Shown: piece after piece, positions 24,689-33,702 of the stretch | Position numbering within the stretch: the first letter of the stretch is position 1 | Layout of the letters: each line of letters opens with the position of its first letter | From: Massilia antarctica | Lineage (GTDB): Bacteria; Pseudomonadota; Gammaproteobacteria; Burkholderiales; Burkholderiaceae_D | Assembly: GCF_015689335.1 (NCBI RefSeq) | Contig: NZ_CP065053.1 | Location: 1,922,001-1,986,000 of the forward strand | Length of the DNA: 64,000 bases | Direction of reading: 5' to 3' | Position numbers and translations under genes: made by a program | The notes under the pieces: generated by a model | Seen by the model: only the letters and a program-made list of their open reading frames with translations | Told to the model about the DNA's origin: nothing | Database searches by the model: none

Positions 24689-25569
24689 ACGACCGCCTGC
24701 ATCCCGCGGCCATGCCGCGCGCGCTCGGCCAGCCGATCCGCAACGCGATGACGATCGACGTCGAGGATTACTTCCAGGTGTCGGCGTTCGCGCCCATCAT
24801 CGCGCGCGAGTCCTGGTCCGGGCGCGAATGCCGGGTCGAAGCGAACATCGAACGCATCCTGGCGATCCTGGCCGACGGCGGCGTGCACGCCACCTTTTTC
24901 ACACTGGGCTGGATCGCCGAGCGCTATCCGGACATGGTGCGCCGCATCGTCGCTGGCGGCCACGAGCTGGCCAGCCACGGTTACGGCCACCTGCGCGCCT
25001 CCGACCAGACCCGCGCCGAATTCGCCGACGACGTCGGGCGCAGCAAGGCCCTGTTGGAAGACATCGGCGGCCAGGCCGTGCTGGGCTACCGTGCCCCGAG
25101 TTTTTCGATCGGCACTGCCAACCTGTGGGCGCTCGACGTGCTGCACGACGCCGGCTACCGCTACAGCTCCAGCATCTACCCGATCGCCCACGACCACTAC
25201 GGCATGCCGGACGCGCCGCGTTTCGCCTTTTATCCGAACGGGCCCGATGGCCTGCTGGAAGTGCCGATCACCACCGCCATGCTGGGCCAGCGCAAGCTGC
25301 CGGCCGGCGGCGGCGGCTACTTCCGCCTGCTGCCTTACAGCCTGTCGCGCTGGATGATGCGGCGCGTGAACAGCGACGATGGGCAGCCGGCGATCTTCTA
25401 CTTCCACCCGTGGGAGCTCGATCCCGGCCAGCCGCGCCCCGAAGGCGCCAGCCTGAAAACCCGTTTCCGCCATTACGTCAACCTGCAACGCATGGAAGGG
25501 CGCATCAAGCTGCTCACGCGCGATTTTGCCTGGGACCGCATGGACCGTATTTTCTTAGGGACTAAATGA
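24685..25569 (+). CDS. XrtA system polysaccharide deacetylase (NodB/CE4 type)
   Basis: This 294-residue protein has the conserved start TIDVEDYFQV (residues 23-32) containing the catalytic Asp region. HATFFTLGWIAERYPDMVRR follows, then HELASHGYGH with the two metal His residues, LGYRAPSFSIG, and AIFYFHPWELDP near the end. This set is specific to the exosortase-type deacetylases, which remove N-acetyl groups from the polymer. There is no signal peptide, so it may act on lipid-linked precursor or leave by another route. It overlaps both neighbours by 4 bases. Confidence 0.92.
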   Translation: MNDRLHPAAMPRALGQPIRNAMTIDVEDYFQVSAFAPIIARESWSGRECRVEANIERILAILADGGVHATFFTLGWIAERYPDMVRRIVAGGHELASHGYGHLRASDQTRAEFADDVGRSKALLEDIGGQAVLGYRAPSFSIGTANLWALDVLHDAGYRYSSSIYPIAHDHYGMPDAPRFAFYPNGPDGLLEVPITTAMLGQRKLPAGGGGYFRLLPYSLSRWMMRRVNSDDGQPAIFYFHPWELDPGQPRPEGASLKTRFRHYVNLQRMEGRIKLLTRDFAWDRMDRIFLGTK

Positions 25570-26660
25570 GTTCAAACACCGACGTCGTGCAGGACCGCCC
25601 GTCCACCGCCAGCACCGCCGCCACCGTGCACCTGCTGCGCGCCGGCGACGCGCGCGACATGGCACGCTGGGACGCTTTCGTGGCCGCCTGTCCGGAAGCG
25701 ACCTTCTTCCACCGCGCCGGCTGGCAAACCATCATCGACCGCGTGTACGGCCACAAGACCTGGTTCTACTATGTGGAGCAGGAAGGCCAGATCATCGGCG
25801 TGCTGCCGCTGGCAGAGATCAAGAGCCGCCTGTTCGGCCATTCGCTCGGCTCGCTGCCGTTCTGCGTGCTCGGTGGCGTCGCCGCCACTTCCGACGTTGC
25901 CCGTCCGCTGCTCGACGCCGCCGCCGACAAGCTGGCAGCGCAGCTCAAGGTCGGCCACCTCGAATACCGCAACCTGCTGCCGGCGCACGCGGGCGACCCG
26001 GCCTGGCACCAGAAGGAGCTGTACGTCACCTTCCGCAAGGCGATCAGCGCCGACGACGACGAAAACATGAACGCCATCCCGCGCAAGCAGCGCGCCATGG
26101 TGCGCAAGGGGATCAAGTGCGGCTTGAGCGCCGAAATCGACCAGGGCGTCGACCGCTTCTTCATCGCCTACGCCACCAGCGTGCACCGCCTCGGCACGCC
26201 GGTGTTCCCGAAAAAGTACTTCGCGGTGATCAAGGAAGTCTTTGGCGAGGAATGCGAAATCCGCATCATCGTCAAGGATGGCGCGATCGTGGCCGGGGTG
26301 CTGAGCTTTTACTTCCGCGACGAAGTGCTGCCTTACTACGGCGGCGGAATGCCGGCCGCGCGCGAATTCGCCGGCAATGACTTCATGTACTGGAACCTGA
26401 TGCAGGCCGCTAGCGCGCGCGGCGCCCGCATCTTCGACTTCGGCCGCAGCAAACTCGGTACCGGCGCGTTCGACTTCAAGAAGAACTGGGGCTTTTCGCC
26501 CACCCCGCTGGCTTACGAATACCGCCTGTACGAGTCGACCGAACTGCCCGACAACAACCCGCTCAATCCCAAGTACCAGCTGTTCATCAAGCTGTGGAAA
26601 AAGATGCCGCTGGCGCTGGCCAATGTCCTCGGCCCGCACATCGTCAAGAGCCTGGGCTGA
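25566..26660 (+). CDS. FemAB-family XrtA/PEP-CTERM system-associated protein
   Basis: This 364-residue protein is related to FemAB peptidyltransferases and GNAT enzymes: HRAGWQTIIDRVYGHKTWFYY near the start, NAIPRKQRAMVRKGIKCGL around residue 165, and a C-terminal core with EVLPYYGGGMPAARE, DFMYWNLMQAA and IFDFGRSKLGTGAFDFK. FemAB proteins transfer amino acids from aminoacyl-tRNA; family members in exosortase loci may add an amino acid or acyl group to the polysaccharide. It overlaps the deacetylase gene by 4 bases. The family call is firm; the transferred group is unknown. Confidence 0.9.
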   Translation: MSSNTDVVQDRPSTASTAATVHLLRAGDARDMARWDAFVAACPEATFFHRAGWQTIIDRVYGHKTWFYYVEQEGQIIGVLPLAEIKSRLFGHSLGSLPFCVLGGVAATSDVARPLLDAAADKLAAQLKVGHLEYRNLLPAHAGDPAWHQKELYVTFRKAISADDDENMNAIPRKQRAMVRKGIKCGLSAEIDQGVDRFFIAYATSVHRLGTPVFPKKYFAVIKEVFGEECEIRIIVKDGAIVAGVLSFYFRDEVLPYYGGGMPAAREFAGNDFMYWNLMQAASARGARIFDFGRSKLGTGAFDFKKNWGFSPTPLAYEYRLYESTELPDNNPLNPKYQLFIKLWKKMPLALANVLGPHIVKSLG

Positions 26661-26662
26661 GC

Positions 26663-27871
26663 GTGGACGACCTGCTGCTGCTGATCCACCGGATTCCCTA
26701 CCCGCCCAACAAGGGCGACAAGATCCGTTCGTATCATCTGCTCAAGCACCTGGCGCGCTACTACCGGGTGCACCTGGGCACCTTCGTCGACGACCCCGAC
26801 GACTGGCAGCACCTGCCGCGCGTGCAAGCCCTGTGCGCATCGAGCCACTTCGCGCGCCTGGACCCAACCAGGGCTCGCGTGCGCAGCCTGGGTGCGCTGC
26901 TGGCCAACCGCTCGCTCTCGCTCGACTACTACCGCGACAAGGGCTTGCGCGAGTGGGTAGGCGCCACCATGGCGGCCAACAAGATCGAACGCATCCTGGT
27001 GTTTTCCTCGCCCATGGCGCAGTATGCCGAAGCGTACCGCCAAGCGCGCCGCGTGGTCGATTTTTGCGATGTCGATTCCGACAAATGGCGCCAGTACGCC
27101 GCGCAGAAATCCTGGCCCATGAGCATGCTGTACGCGCACGAAGCGCGCCAGCTGCTGCGCTACGAGCGCAAGGTGGCGCTTGACAGCGCCGCCTCGTTGT
27201 TCGTTTCGGCGCCGGAAGCGGCGCTGTTTCGCCAGCTCGCCCCCGAAAGCGCCGAGCGCACCGGTTTTTTCAATAACGGCGTCGACACCGACTACTTCAC
27301 GCCGCACGCCGACTATCCAAACCCGTTCATCGCCGGCCAGCAGGCGCTGGTGTTTTGCGGCGCCATGGATTACTGGCCGAACGTGGACGCGGTGACCTGG
27401 TTCGCGCGCGAGATCTTCCCGGCCGTGCTGGCGCGCCATCCGGCGGCGCAATTCGTTGTCGTCGGCGCCCGTCCCGCCCCGGAAGTGCTGCAACTGGCCG
27501 CGCTGCCCGGCGTGTCCGTCACCGGCACCGTGCCCGATGTGCGTCCGTACGTCGCGCATGCGGCCCTGTGCGTGGCGCCGCTGCGGATCGCGCGCGGCAT
27601 CCAGAACAAGGTGCTCGAAGCCATGTCGATGGCCAAAACGGTGGTGGTGTCGCCGCAGGCGCTCGAAGGCATCGCCGCCGAGCCGGGGCGCGACCTGCTG
27701 CTCGCCGCGGATGCACCGCAGTTCGGCGCCGCCATCGGCCAGGCCCTGGACGCGCCGCGTCCCGACATGGGCCGCGCCGCGCGCCATGCCGTCGAAACCC
27801 AGTATGGCTGGTCGAGCAACCTGGCGCCGGTTGTCTCCCTGTTAGAACAGATGTCCGTCGAAAGCGCATAG
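26663..27871 (+). CDS. TIGR03087-type PEP-CTERM/XrtA glycosyltransferase (GT4)
   Basis: This 402-residue protein starts at GTG 26663, two bases after the FemAB stop. It opens LLLIHRIPYPPNKGDKIRSY, typical of this exosortase-linked family. The GT-B C-terminal domain shows VFCGAMDYWPNVDAVTWF, VVVGARPAPEVLQLA, TGTVPDVRPYVAHA, and the nucleotide-sugar motif RIARGIQNKVLEAMSMAK. It adds a sugar to the lipid-linked repeat unit in the cytosol; donor and linkage cannot be read. Its TAG overlaps a GTG of the exosortase reading frame. Confidence 0.9.
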   Translation: MDDLLLLIHRIPYPPNKGDKIRSYHLLKHLARYYRVHLGTFVDDPDDWQHLPRVQALCASSHFARLDPTRARVRSLGALLANRSLSLDYYRDKGLREWVGATMAANKIERILVFSSPMAQYAEAYRQARRVVDFCDVDSDKWRQYAAQKSWPMSMLYAHEARQLLRYERKVALDSAASLFVSAPEAALFRQLAPESAERTGFFNNGVDTDYFTPHADYPNPFIAGQQALVFCGAMDYWPNVDAVTWFAREIFPAVLARHPAAQFVVVGARPAPEVLQLAALPGVSVTGTVPDVRPYVAHAALCVAPLRIARGIQNKVLEAMSMAKTVVVSPQALEGIAAEPGRDLLLAADAPQFGAAIGQALDAPRPDMGRAARHAVETQYGWSSNLAPVVSLLEQMSVESA

Positions 27872-27882
27872 TGGAACAAGGC

Positions 27883-29418
27883 ATGACCCTCAACCCGGCG
27901 CGCCCGGCCCAGTCTTATCTTCCGCAGATGCTCCTGATCGGCGCCGTGCTGCTGTTTCCCTTCCTCGCCTACTTCAAGACGGCGGCGTCGATCGTCGCCA
28001 TCTGGGACAGTTCCGGCACCTTCGCGCATGGCTATGTGATCCTGCCGATCAGCCTCTGGCTGATCTGGGGCCGGCGCGACGCGCTGCGCGCCATGCCGGT
28101 GCAGCCGTGGTGGCCCGCGCTGGCCCTGCTGGCCGCCTGCGGCGCCGCCTGGCTGCTGGGCGAAATGGGCGAGGTCCAGATCGTGCGCCACTATGCTTTC
28201 GTCGCCATGCTGCCTTTGTCGGCGCTGGCGATTCTCGGTTTGCCGATCGCGCGCAGCCTGGCTTTTCCGCTGGCGTTCATCCTGTTCGCGGTGCCTTTCG
28301 GCGACGTCTTCATCGAGCCGCTCATTAATAGCACCGCCAATTTCACGGTCGACGCGCTGGTCGCCACCGGCATTCCGGTTTTCCGCGAAGGGAACAGCTT
28401 CAGTATCCCGACCGGCAACTGGTCGGTGGTGGAAGCCTGCAGCGGCGTGCGCTACCTGATTTCGTCGGTGACGCTCGGCTGCCTGTACGCCTATCTCACC
28501 TACCGCACCACGTGGCGGCGCGCGCTGTTTATCGTCGCCTCGATCATCGTGCCAATCTTCGCCAACGGCGCGCGCGCTTACCTGATCGTGATGATCGGCC
28601 ATTTGAGCGGCATGACCCTGGCGGTCGGCTTCGACCACCTGATTTACGGCTGGGTGTTCTTCGGCTTCGTGATGTTCCTGCTGTTCTGGATCGGCGCCAT
28701 CTGGCGCGAAGATATTGCGCCTGCCGCCGATGCGCCTGCGGCCCCCGCCTTGCCGGACGCGCCGCCGGCATCAATGGCCCGGCTGCTGCCGGCCGCGCTG
28801 GCGATCATCGCCTGCGTCGGCATCTGGCCCGCCTATGACTACTACCTCGAAAAGACCGAAGCGGCGCCGGCGCCCGTGGTCCTGACCGAGGTGGCTACGC
28901 GTGCCCCGCGCGGTCCGGCCTTTGTCGACTGGACCCCGGCCTTCCCGACCGCGAGCGCCGAACTGCAGCAGTTCCACGCACCCGATGGCCAGCCGGTCGG
29001 CTTCAAGCTGCTGTACTACCGCAAGCCGCCCGAAGGCACCAAGCTCATTACCACCACCAACCGCCTGTCGCCGGTCAAGGATCCTGTCTGGCGCACCATC
29101 ACCACCGTCGTGCGCGACGAAGCGATCGGCGCGCGCGGCCTGCGCCTGCGCGAGAGCAGCATGTCCGGCCCGAGCGGCAAGATGCTGGTGTGGCACTGGT
29201 ACTGGATCGACGGCAGCACCACCAGCAACGACTACGTCGGCAAGCTGCTGCAGATCCGCCAGAAGCTGGTCCATGCCAGCGACGACGGCGCCGCCGTGAT
29301 GATTTTCGCGCCCTACGATGAAAATCCGGAACCGGCGCGGGTGGCGATGCGCGCCTTCCTGAAAGGCGACCTGGCCGCCATCGAGGCCGCGCTGGCGGCC
29401 AACACGAGGCATCGATGA
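27883..29418 (+). CDS. xrtA: Exosortase A with C-terminal EpsI domain
   Basis: This 511-residue protein has a membrane part of about eight helices to residue 275 and contains the exosortase catalytic residues: Cys186 in VVEACSGVRYLISS, Arg231 in NGARAYL and His240 in MIGHLSG. Residues about 320-505 form the EpsI-type periplasmic domain fused to exosortase A in betaproteobacteria. The enzyme cleaves PEP-CTERM tails, as in the protein at 13338. ATG 27883 has ACAAGG just before it; GTG 27871 is an alternative. It overlaps the next gene by 4 bases. The family call is firm. Confidence 0.94.
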   Translation: MTLNPARPAQSYLPQMLLIGAVLLFPFLAYFKTAASIVAIWDSSGTFAHGYVILPISLWLIWGRRDALRAMPVQPWWPALALLAACGAAWLLGEMGEVQIVRHYAFVAMLPLSALAILGLPIARSLAFPLAFILFAVPFGDVFIEPLINSTANFTVDALVATGIPVFREGNSFSIPTGNWSVVEACSGVRYLISSVTLGCLYAYLTYRTTWRRALFIVASIIVPIFANGARAYLIVMIGHLSGMTLAVGFDHLIYGWVFFGFVMFLLFWIGAIWREDIAPAADAPAAPALPDAPPASMARLLPAALAIIACVGIWPAYDYYLEKTEAAPAPVVLTEVATRAPRGPAFVDWTPAFPTASAELQQFHAPDGQPVGFKLLYYRKPPEGTKLITTTNRLSPVKDPVWRTITTVVRDEAIGARGLRLRESSMSGPSGKMLVWHWYWIDGSTTSNDYVGKLLQIRQKLVHASDDGAAVMIFAPYDENPEPARVAMRAFLKGDLAAIEAALAANTRHR

Positions 29419-30563
29419 GCGACATTCCCCTGGTCGTCCACCTGACCTACCGGCTCGATTTCGGTGGCCTGGAGACTCTGCTCGTCGAGCGCATCAACCG
29501 CATGCCGGCCGCGCACTACCGCCACGCGGTGGTATGCCTGACCGATTACACCGCCTTCGCCGACAAGATCACCAAGCCCGGCGTGGAACTGTTCGCGCTG
29601 CACAAGCAGCCCGGTTTGTCGCTCGGCACCCACGGCGCGCTGTGGAAGCTGCTGCGCCGCCTGCGCCCGACCATCCTGCACACCTACAACCTGTCGGCGC
29701 TCGAATATGCGCCGGCTGCCATGCTGGCCGGGGTCCCGGTGCGCATCAACGGCCTGCACGGACGCGACGCGGGCGACCCGCAAGGGCGCAACCGCAAGCA
29801 CAACCTGCTGCGCCGCCTGATGCTGCCGTTCTACGACTGCTGCTATGCCAATTCGGCCGACATGCTGGCCTGGAATCGCACGGTGATCGGCGTGGCCGAG
29901 AACAAAAGCCGCCTGCTGGCCAACGGCATCGACGCCGACAAATTCAATCCGCAAGGCGGCGCGGTACGCCAGTTCGGACCGGAGACCATCGTCATCGGCA
30001 GCGTCGGCCGCATCCAGGATGTGAAGGACCATGCCACGCTCCTGCGCGCCTTCGTGCTGCTGCACGCGCGCCTGCCGCAGGTGCGCCTGGCGATAGTCGG
30101 CGGCGGCCCGCTGCTGGCGGCCTTGCAGGCCCAGGCCGAACAGGCTGGCGTGGCGCACGCGGTCTGGCTGCCCGGCGCGCGCACCGATGTCGCCGACATT
30201 TTGCGCGGCTTCGACATCTTTGCGCTGTCCTCGATTGCCGAAGGCACGCCCGGTTCCGCGCTGGAGGCGATGGCGAGCGGCTTGCCGGTGGTCGGCACCC
30301 GTGTCGGCGGGGTGCCGGAAGTGGTCGCCGATGGCGTGACGGGCGCGCTGGTACCGCCGTCCGATGCGGCCGCGATGGCCGATGCGCTCGAGCGCTACGT
30401 GATGGACGCCGCACTGCGGCTGGAGCACGGCACGGCCGGCCGCGCGCGGGTCGAGCGCCACTACAACATGGCGGCCATGGTGGCCGGCTACGAATCTTTG
30501 TACGACGCCTTGTGCGAACATAAAAAACAATTCAGGAAGAGTGCGAAATCATGTGTGGAATAG
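29415..30563 (+). CDS. TIGR03088-type PEP-CTERM/XrtA glycosyltransferase (GT4)
   Basis: This 382-residue GT-B enzyme opens VVHLTYRLDFGGLETLLVER, with the glycine-rich acceptor loop, and continues with GRDAGDPQGRNRKHNLLRR. The donor domain shows IGSVGRIQDVKDHATLLRAF, AIVGGGPLLAAL, and the EX7E-type stretch SSIAEGTPGSALEAMASGLP with GTRVGGVPEVV. Exosortase A loci regularly place this family directly after xrtA, as here. It extends the repeat unit; donor unknown. It overlaps xrtA by 4 bases and the amidotransferase gene by 13. Confidence 0.9.
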   Translation: MSDIPLVVHLTYRLDFGGLETLLVERINRMPAAHYRHAVVCLTDYTAFADKITKPGVELFALHKQPGLSLGTHGALWKLLRRLRPTILHTYNLSALEYAPAAMLAGVPVRINGLHGRDAGDPQGRNRKHNLLRRLMLPFYDCCYANSADMLAWNRTVIGVAENKSRLLANGIDADKFNPQGGAVRQFGPETIVIGSVGRIQDVKDHATLLRAFVLLHARLPQVRLAIVGGGPLLAALQAQAEQAGVAHAVWLPGARTDVADILRGFDIFALSSIAEGTPGSALEAMASGLPVVGTRVGGVPEVVADGVTGALVPPSDAAAMADALERYVMDAALRLEHGTAGRARVERHYNMAAMVAGYESLYDALCEHKKQFRKSAKSCVE

Positions 30564-32455
30564 TCGGCATTTTTGATACGCGCGGCGCGCGCGAGATTGA
30601 CCCGGCGCTGGTCAAGCGCATGAACGAAACCCAGCACCATCGCGGTCCGGACGAAGGCGACGTGTACACCGAGCCCGGCGTCGGCTTCGGCCACCGGCGC
30701 CTGTCGGTGATCGACATCCTGAGCGGCCAGCAGCCGATGTTCAATGCCGAAGGCAATGTCGGCGTGGTTTTCAACGGCGAAATCTACAACTACCCGGAGC
30801 TGACCGAGGAACTGCAAAAACTCGGCTACGTGTTCCGCACCAAGAGCGACACCGAAACCATCGTGCACGCCTGGTCGGCCTGGGGCGAGGAGTGCGTGCA
30901 GCACTTTCGCGGCATGTTCGCCATCGCCGTCTGGGACAGGGTCAAGCAGACCATGTTCATGGCGCGCGACCGCCTTGGCGTCAAGCCGTTTTACTACGCC
31001 GTGCTGCCGGACGGGATGTTCATCTTCGGCTCGGAACTCAAATCGCTGCGCGCCCATCCGGACCTGCCGCGCGCGATCGATCCGCGCGCCGTGGAAGACT
31101 ATTTCGCCTACGGCTACGTGCCGGAACCGAAAACCATCTACAGCAGCGCCTTCAAGCTCTCGCCCGGCTTTTGCCTGACCGTGAACATCGGCCAGCCTAT
31201 CCCGCAGCCGCGCCAGTTCTGGGACGTGCCGTTCAAACTGCACGGCGCCATGACCCAGCGCGACGCGGAAGGCGAACTGGTGGTGCGCCTGCGCGAAGCG
31301 GTCAAGATCCGCCTCAAGGCCGAAGTGCCGCTGGGCGCCTTTTTGTCGGGCGGTGTCGATTCGAGCGCCATCGTGGCCATGATGGCCGGGCTGATGAAGG
31401 ACCCGGTCAACACCTGCTCGATTGCCTTCAACGATAAGGCCTTCGACGAGTCGGAATACGCCGAGCAGGTGGCGCGCCAGTACAAGACGCACCACCACAC
31501 CGAAACCGTCGACACCGACGACTACGCGCTGCTCGATACCCTGGCCGACCTGTATGACGAGCCGTATGCCGACAGTTCCGCCATCCCGACGTACCGCGTG
31601 TGCCAGCTGGCGCGCAAACGCGTGACCGTGGCGCTGTCGGGCGACGGCGGCGACGAGAACCTGGCCGGCTACCGCCGCTACCGCTACGCCATGGCCGAAG
31701 ACAGCGTGCGTTCGCGCCTGCCGACCGGCCTGCGCAAGCTGGTTTTCGGCCCGCTCGGAAAATACTATCCCAAGGCCGACTGGGCGCCGCGCATGTTCCG
31801 CGCCAAGACCACGTTTGAAGCACTCGCGCGCGACCTGGTCGAGGGTTATTTCCACGGCGTGTCGATCATGTCCGACGCGATGCGCGCGCAGTTGTTCACC
31901 CCGAGCTTCCACAAGCAGTTGCAGGGCTACCGCGCGATCGACGTGATGCAGGGCCACGCCGCCAAGTCGCCGACCGACGATCCACTGTCGATGATCCAGT
32001 ACCTCGACATGAAAACCTACCTGCCGGGCGACATCCTTACCAAGGTCGACCGCGCCAGCATGGCCCATGCGCTGGAAGTGCGCGTGCCGCTGCTGGACCA
32101 CAAGCTGGTGGAGTGGATTTCGGGCCTGCCGTCCGACATGAAGCTGCACGGCGGCGAGGGCAAGTACATTTTCAAGAAGAGCCTGGAACAGTACCTGCCC
32201 GAAGATATCTTGTACCGCAAGAAGATGGGCTTCGCGGTGCCGCTGGCGGGCTGGTTCCGCGGCCCGCTGCGCCAGCGCGTGCGCGACTCGCTGCTCGGCG
32301 AAACGCTCAAGGATACCGGCATCTTCAACATCGATTACCTGACCGAGATGGTCGAGCAGCATGAGTCGGGCCGGCGCGATTACAGCGCCCCGATCTGGAC
32401 CCTGCTGATGTTCGAAGCTTTCCTGCGCAAAGAGCTGCTGGGAGCGGGAGCATGA
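30551..32455 (+). CDS. Exosortase A system-associated amidotransferase 1 (AsnB-like)
   Basis: This 634-residue protein has an intact glutaminase domain: Cys2 as N-terminal nucleophile (MCGIVGIF), HRGPDEGD at residues 30-37, GFGHRRLSVID, and FNGEIYNYPEL. The synthetase half has the ATP pyrophosphatase loop FLSGGVDSSAI near residue 262 and VALSGDGGDENLAGYRR near 360. It uses glutamine nitrogen to form an amide, probably on a uronic acid or amino-acid substituent of the polymer rather than free asparagine. The context between two exosortase-family glycosyltransferases fits. The contrast with the degenerate paralogue at 47526 is notable. Confidence 0.93.
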   Translation: MCGIVGIFDTRGAREIDPALVKRMNETQHHRGPDEGDVYTEPGVGFGHRRLSVIDILSGQQPMFNAEGNVGVVFNGEIYNYPELTEELQKLGYVFRTKSDTETIVHAWSAWGEECVQHFRGMFAIAVWDRVKQTMFMARDRLGVKPFYYAVLPDGMFIFGSELKSLRAHPDLPRAIDPRAVEDYFAYGYVPEPKTIYSSAFKLSPGFCLTVNIGQPIPQPRQFWDVPFKLHGAMTQRDAEGELVVRLREAVKIRLKAEVPLGAFLSGGVDSSAIVAMMAGLMKDPVNTCSIAFNDKAFDESEYAEQVARQYKTHHHTETVDTDDYALLDTLADLYDEPYADSSAIPTYRVCQLARKRVTVALSGDGGDENLAGYRRYRYAMAEDSVRSRLPTGLRKLVFGPLGKYYPKADWAPRMFRAKTTFEALARDLVEGYFHGVSIMSDAMRAQLFTPSFHKQLQGYRAIDVMQGHAAKSPTDDPLSMIQYLDMKTYLPGDILTKVDRASMAHALEVRVPLLDHKLVEWISGLPSDMKLHGGEGKYIFKKSLEQYLPEDILYRKKMGFAVPLAGWFRGPLRQRVRDSLLGETLKDTGIFNIDYLTEMVEQHESGRRDYSAPIWTLLMFEAFLRKELLGAGA

Positions 32456-33702
32456 CGGTGGCAGGGGCGACACCGCCCGTCGCGCCACTGCGCATCCTCC
32501 ATGTGCTGGACCATTCCATTCCGCTCCACAGCGGCTACACCTTCCGCACGCGCGCGATCCTGAACGAGCAGCGCGCGCTGGGCTGGGATACCTTTCACGT
32601 CACCAGTCCCAAGCAGGGCATGACCCAGGCCGCCTTCGAACACGTCGACGGCCTCGATTTTTTCCGCACCGCGGCGGCCGGCGGCCCGCTATCGCGCCTG
32701 CCGGTGTTCAACCAGATCGCCGTCATCGACGTGCTGGAAGACCGCCTGCTCAACGTCGCGCGCGAGGTCAAGCCGGACGTGCTGCACGCGCATTCGCCGG
32801 CCTTGAACGCCGTGGCGGCCCTGCGCGTGGGACGCCGCCTCGGCATCCCGGTCGTGTATGAGATCCGCGCCTTCTGGGAAGACGCCGCCGTCGATCACGG
32901 CACCAGCCGCGAATGGGGCCTGCGCTACCGCATGACGCGCGCACTGGAAACGTATGCGCTCAAAAGGGTCGACGCCGCCACCACCATCTGCGAAGGCTTG
33001 CGCGCCGAGATCGTCGGGCGCGGCATCCCGGCCGGTAAAATCACCGTGATCCCGAACGCGGTCGACGTGGCCGACTTCAGTGTCGATGGCGCGCGCGACG
33101 AGGCGCTGGCCATGCGCCTGCACCTCGACGGCAAGTCGGTGCTCGGCTTCATCGGCTCGTTCTACGCCTACGAAGGGCTGGACGTGCTGTTGCGCGCGCT
33201 GCCGGCCATGCTGGCGGCGAAGCCCGACATTCGCGTGCTGCTCGTTGGCGGCGGCCCGCAGGACGCCGCGCTCAAGGCGCTGGCCAGGCAACTGGGCGTG
33301 GCCGATCAGGTGGTGTTCACCGGCCGCGTGCCGCACGACCAGGTGCAGCGCTATTACAACTTGGTCGACGTGCTGGTGTATCCACGCCTGAAAATGCGCC
33401 TGACCGATCTGGTCACGCCATTAAAGCCGCTTGAAGCGATGGCCCAGGGCCGCTTGCTGGCCGCCTCCGACGTGGGCGGCCACCGCGAACTGATCGACGA
33501 TGGCCGCACCGGCATCCTGTTCGCCGCCGGCGACCCGGCCGCGCTGGCGCACAAGGTGCTGGCCCTGCTGGGCGCGCCGGAGCGCTGGGCCGCGCTGCGC
33601 GCCAACGGACGCGCGTTTGTCGAGCGCGAACGCACCTGGACCGCCAGCGTGGCGCGCTACAAGGCGGTGTATGGCTCGCTCAAGCGCGCTGGCGACGAAT
33701 GA
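32452..33702 (+). CDS. TIGR04063-type PEP-CTERM/XrtA glycosyltransferase (GT4)
   Basis: This 416-residue GT-B enzyme has the family start LRILHVLDHSIPLHSGYTFR, then TSPKQGMTQAAFEHVDGLDF, and YEIRAFWEDAAVDHGT. The donor domain has VIPNAVDVADF, LGFIGSFYAYEGLDVLLRAL, LLVGGGPQDAALKAL and KPLEAMAQGRLLAASDVGGH. It is another exosortase-associated sugar transferase acting on the lipid-linked precursor. It overlaps both neighbours by 4 bases, so translation is coupled. Confidence 0.9.
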   Translation: MTVAGATPPVAPLRILHVLDHSIPLHSGYTFRTRAILNEQRALGWDTFHVTSPKQGMTQAAFEHVDGLDFFRTAAAGGPLSRLPVFNQIAVIDVLEDRLLNVAREVKPDVLHAHSPALNAVAALRVGRRLGIPVVYEIRAFWEDAAVDHGTSREWGLRYRMTRALETYALKRVDAATTICEGLRAEIVGRGIPAGKITVIPNAVDVADFSVDGARDEALAMRLHLDGKSVLGFIGSFYAYEGLDVLLRALPAMLAAKPDIRVLLVGGGPQDAALKALARQLGVADQVVFTGRVPHDQVQRYYNLVDVLVYPRLKMRLTDLVTPLKPLEAMAQGRLLAASDVGGHRELIDDGRTGILFAAGDPAALAHKVLALLGAPERWAALRANGRAFVERERTWTASVARYKAVYGSLKRAGDE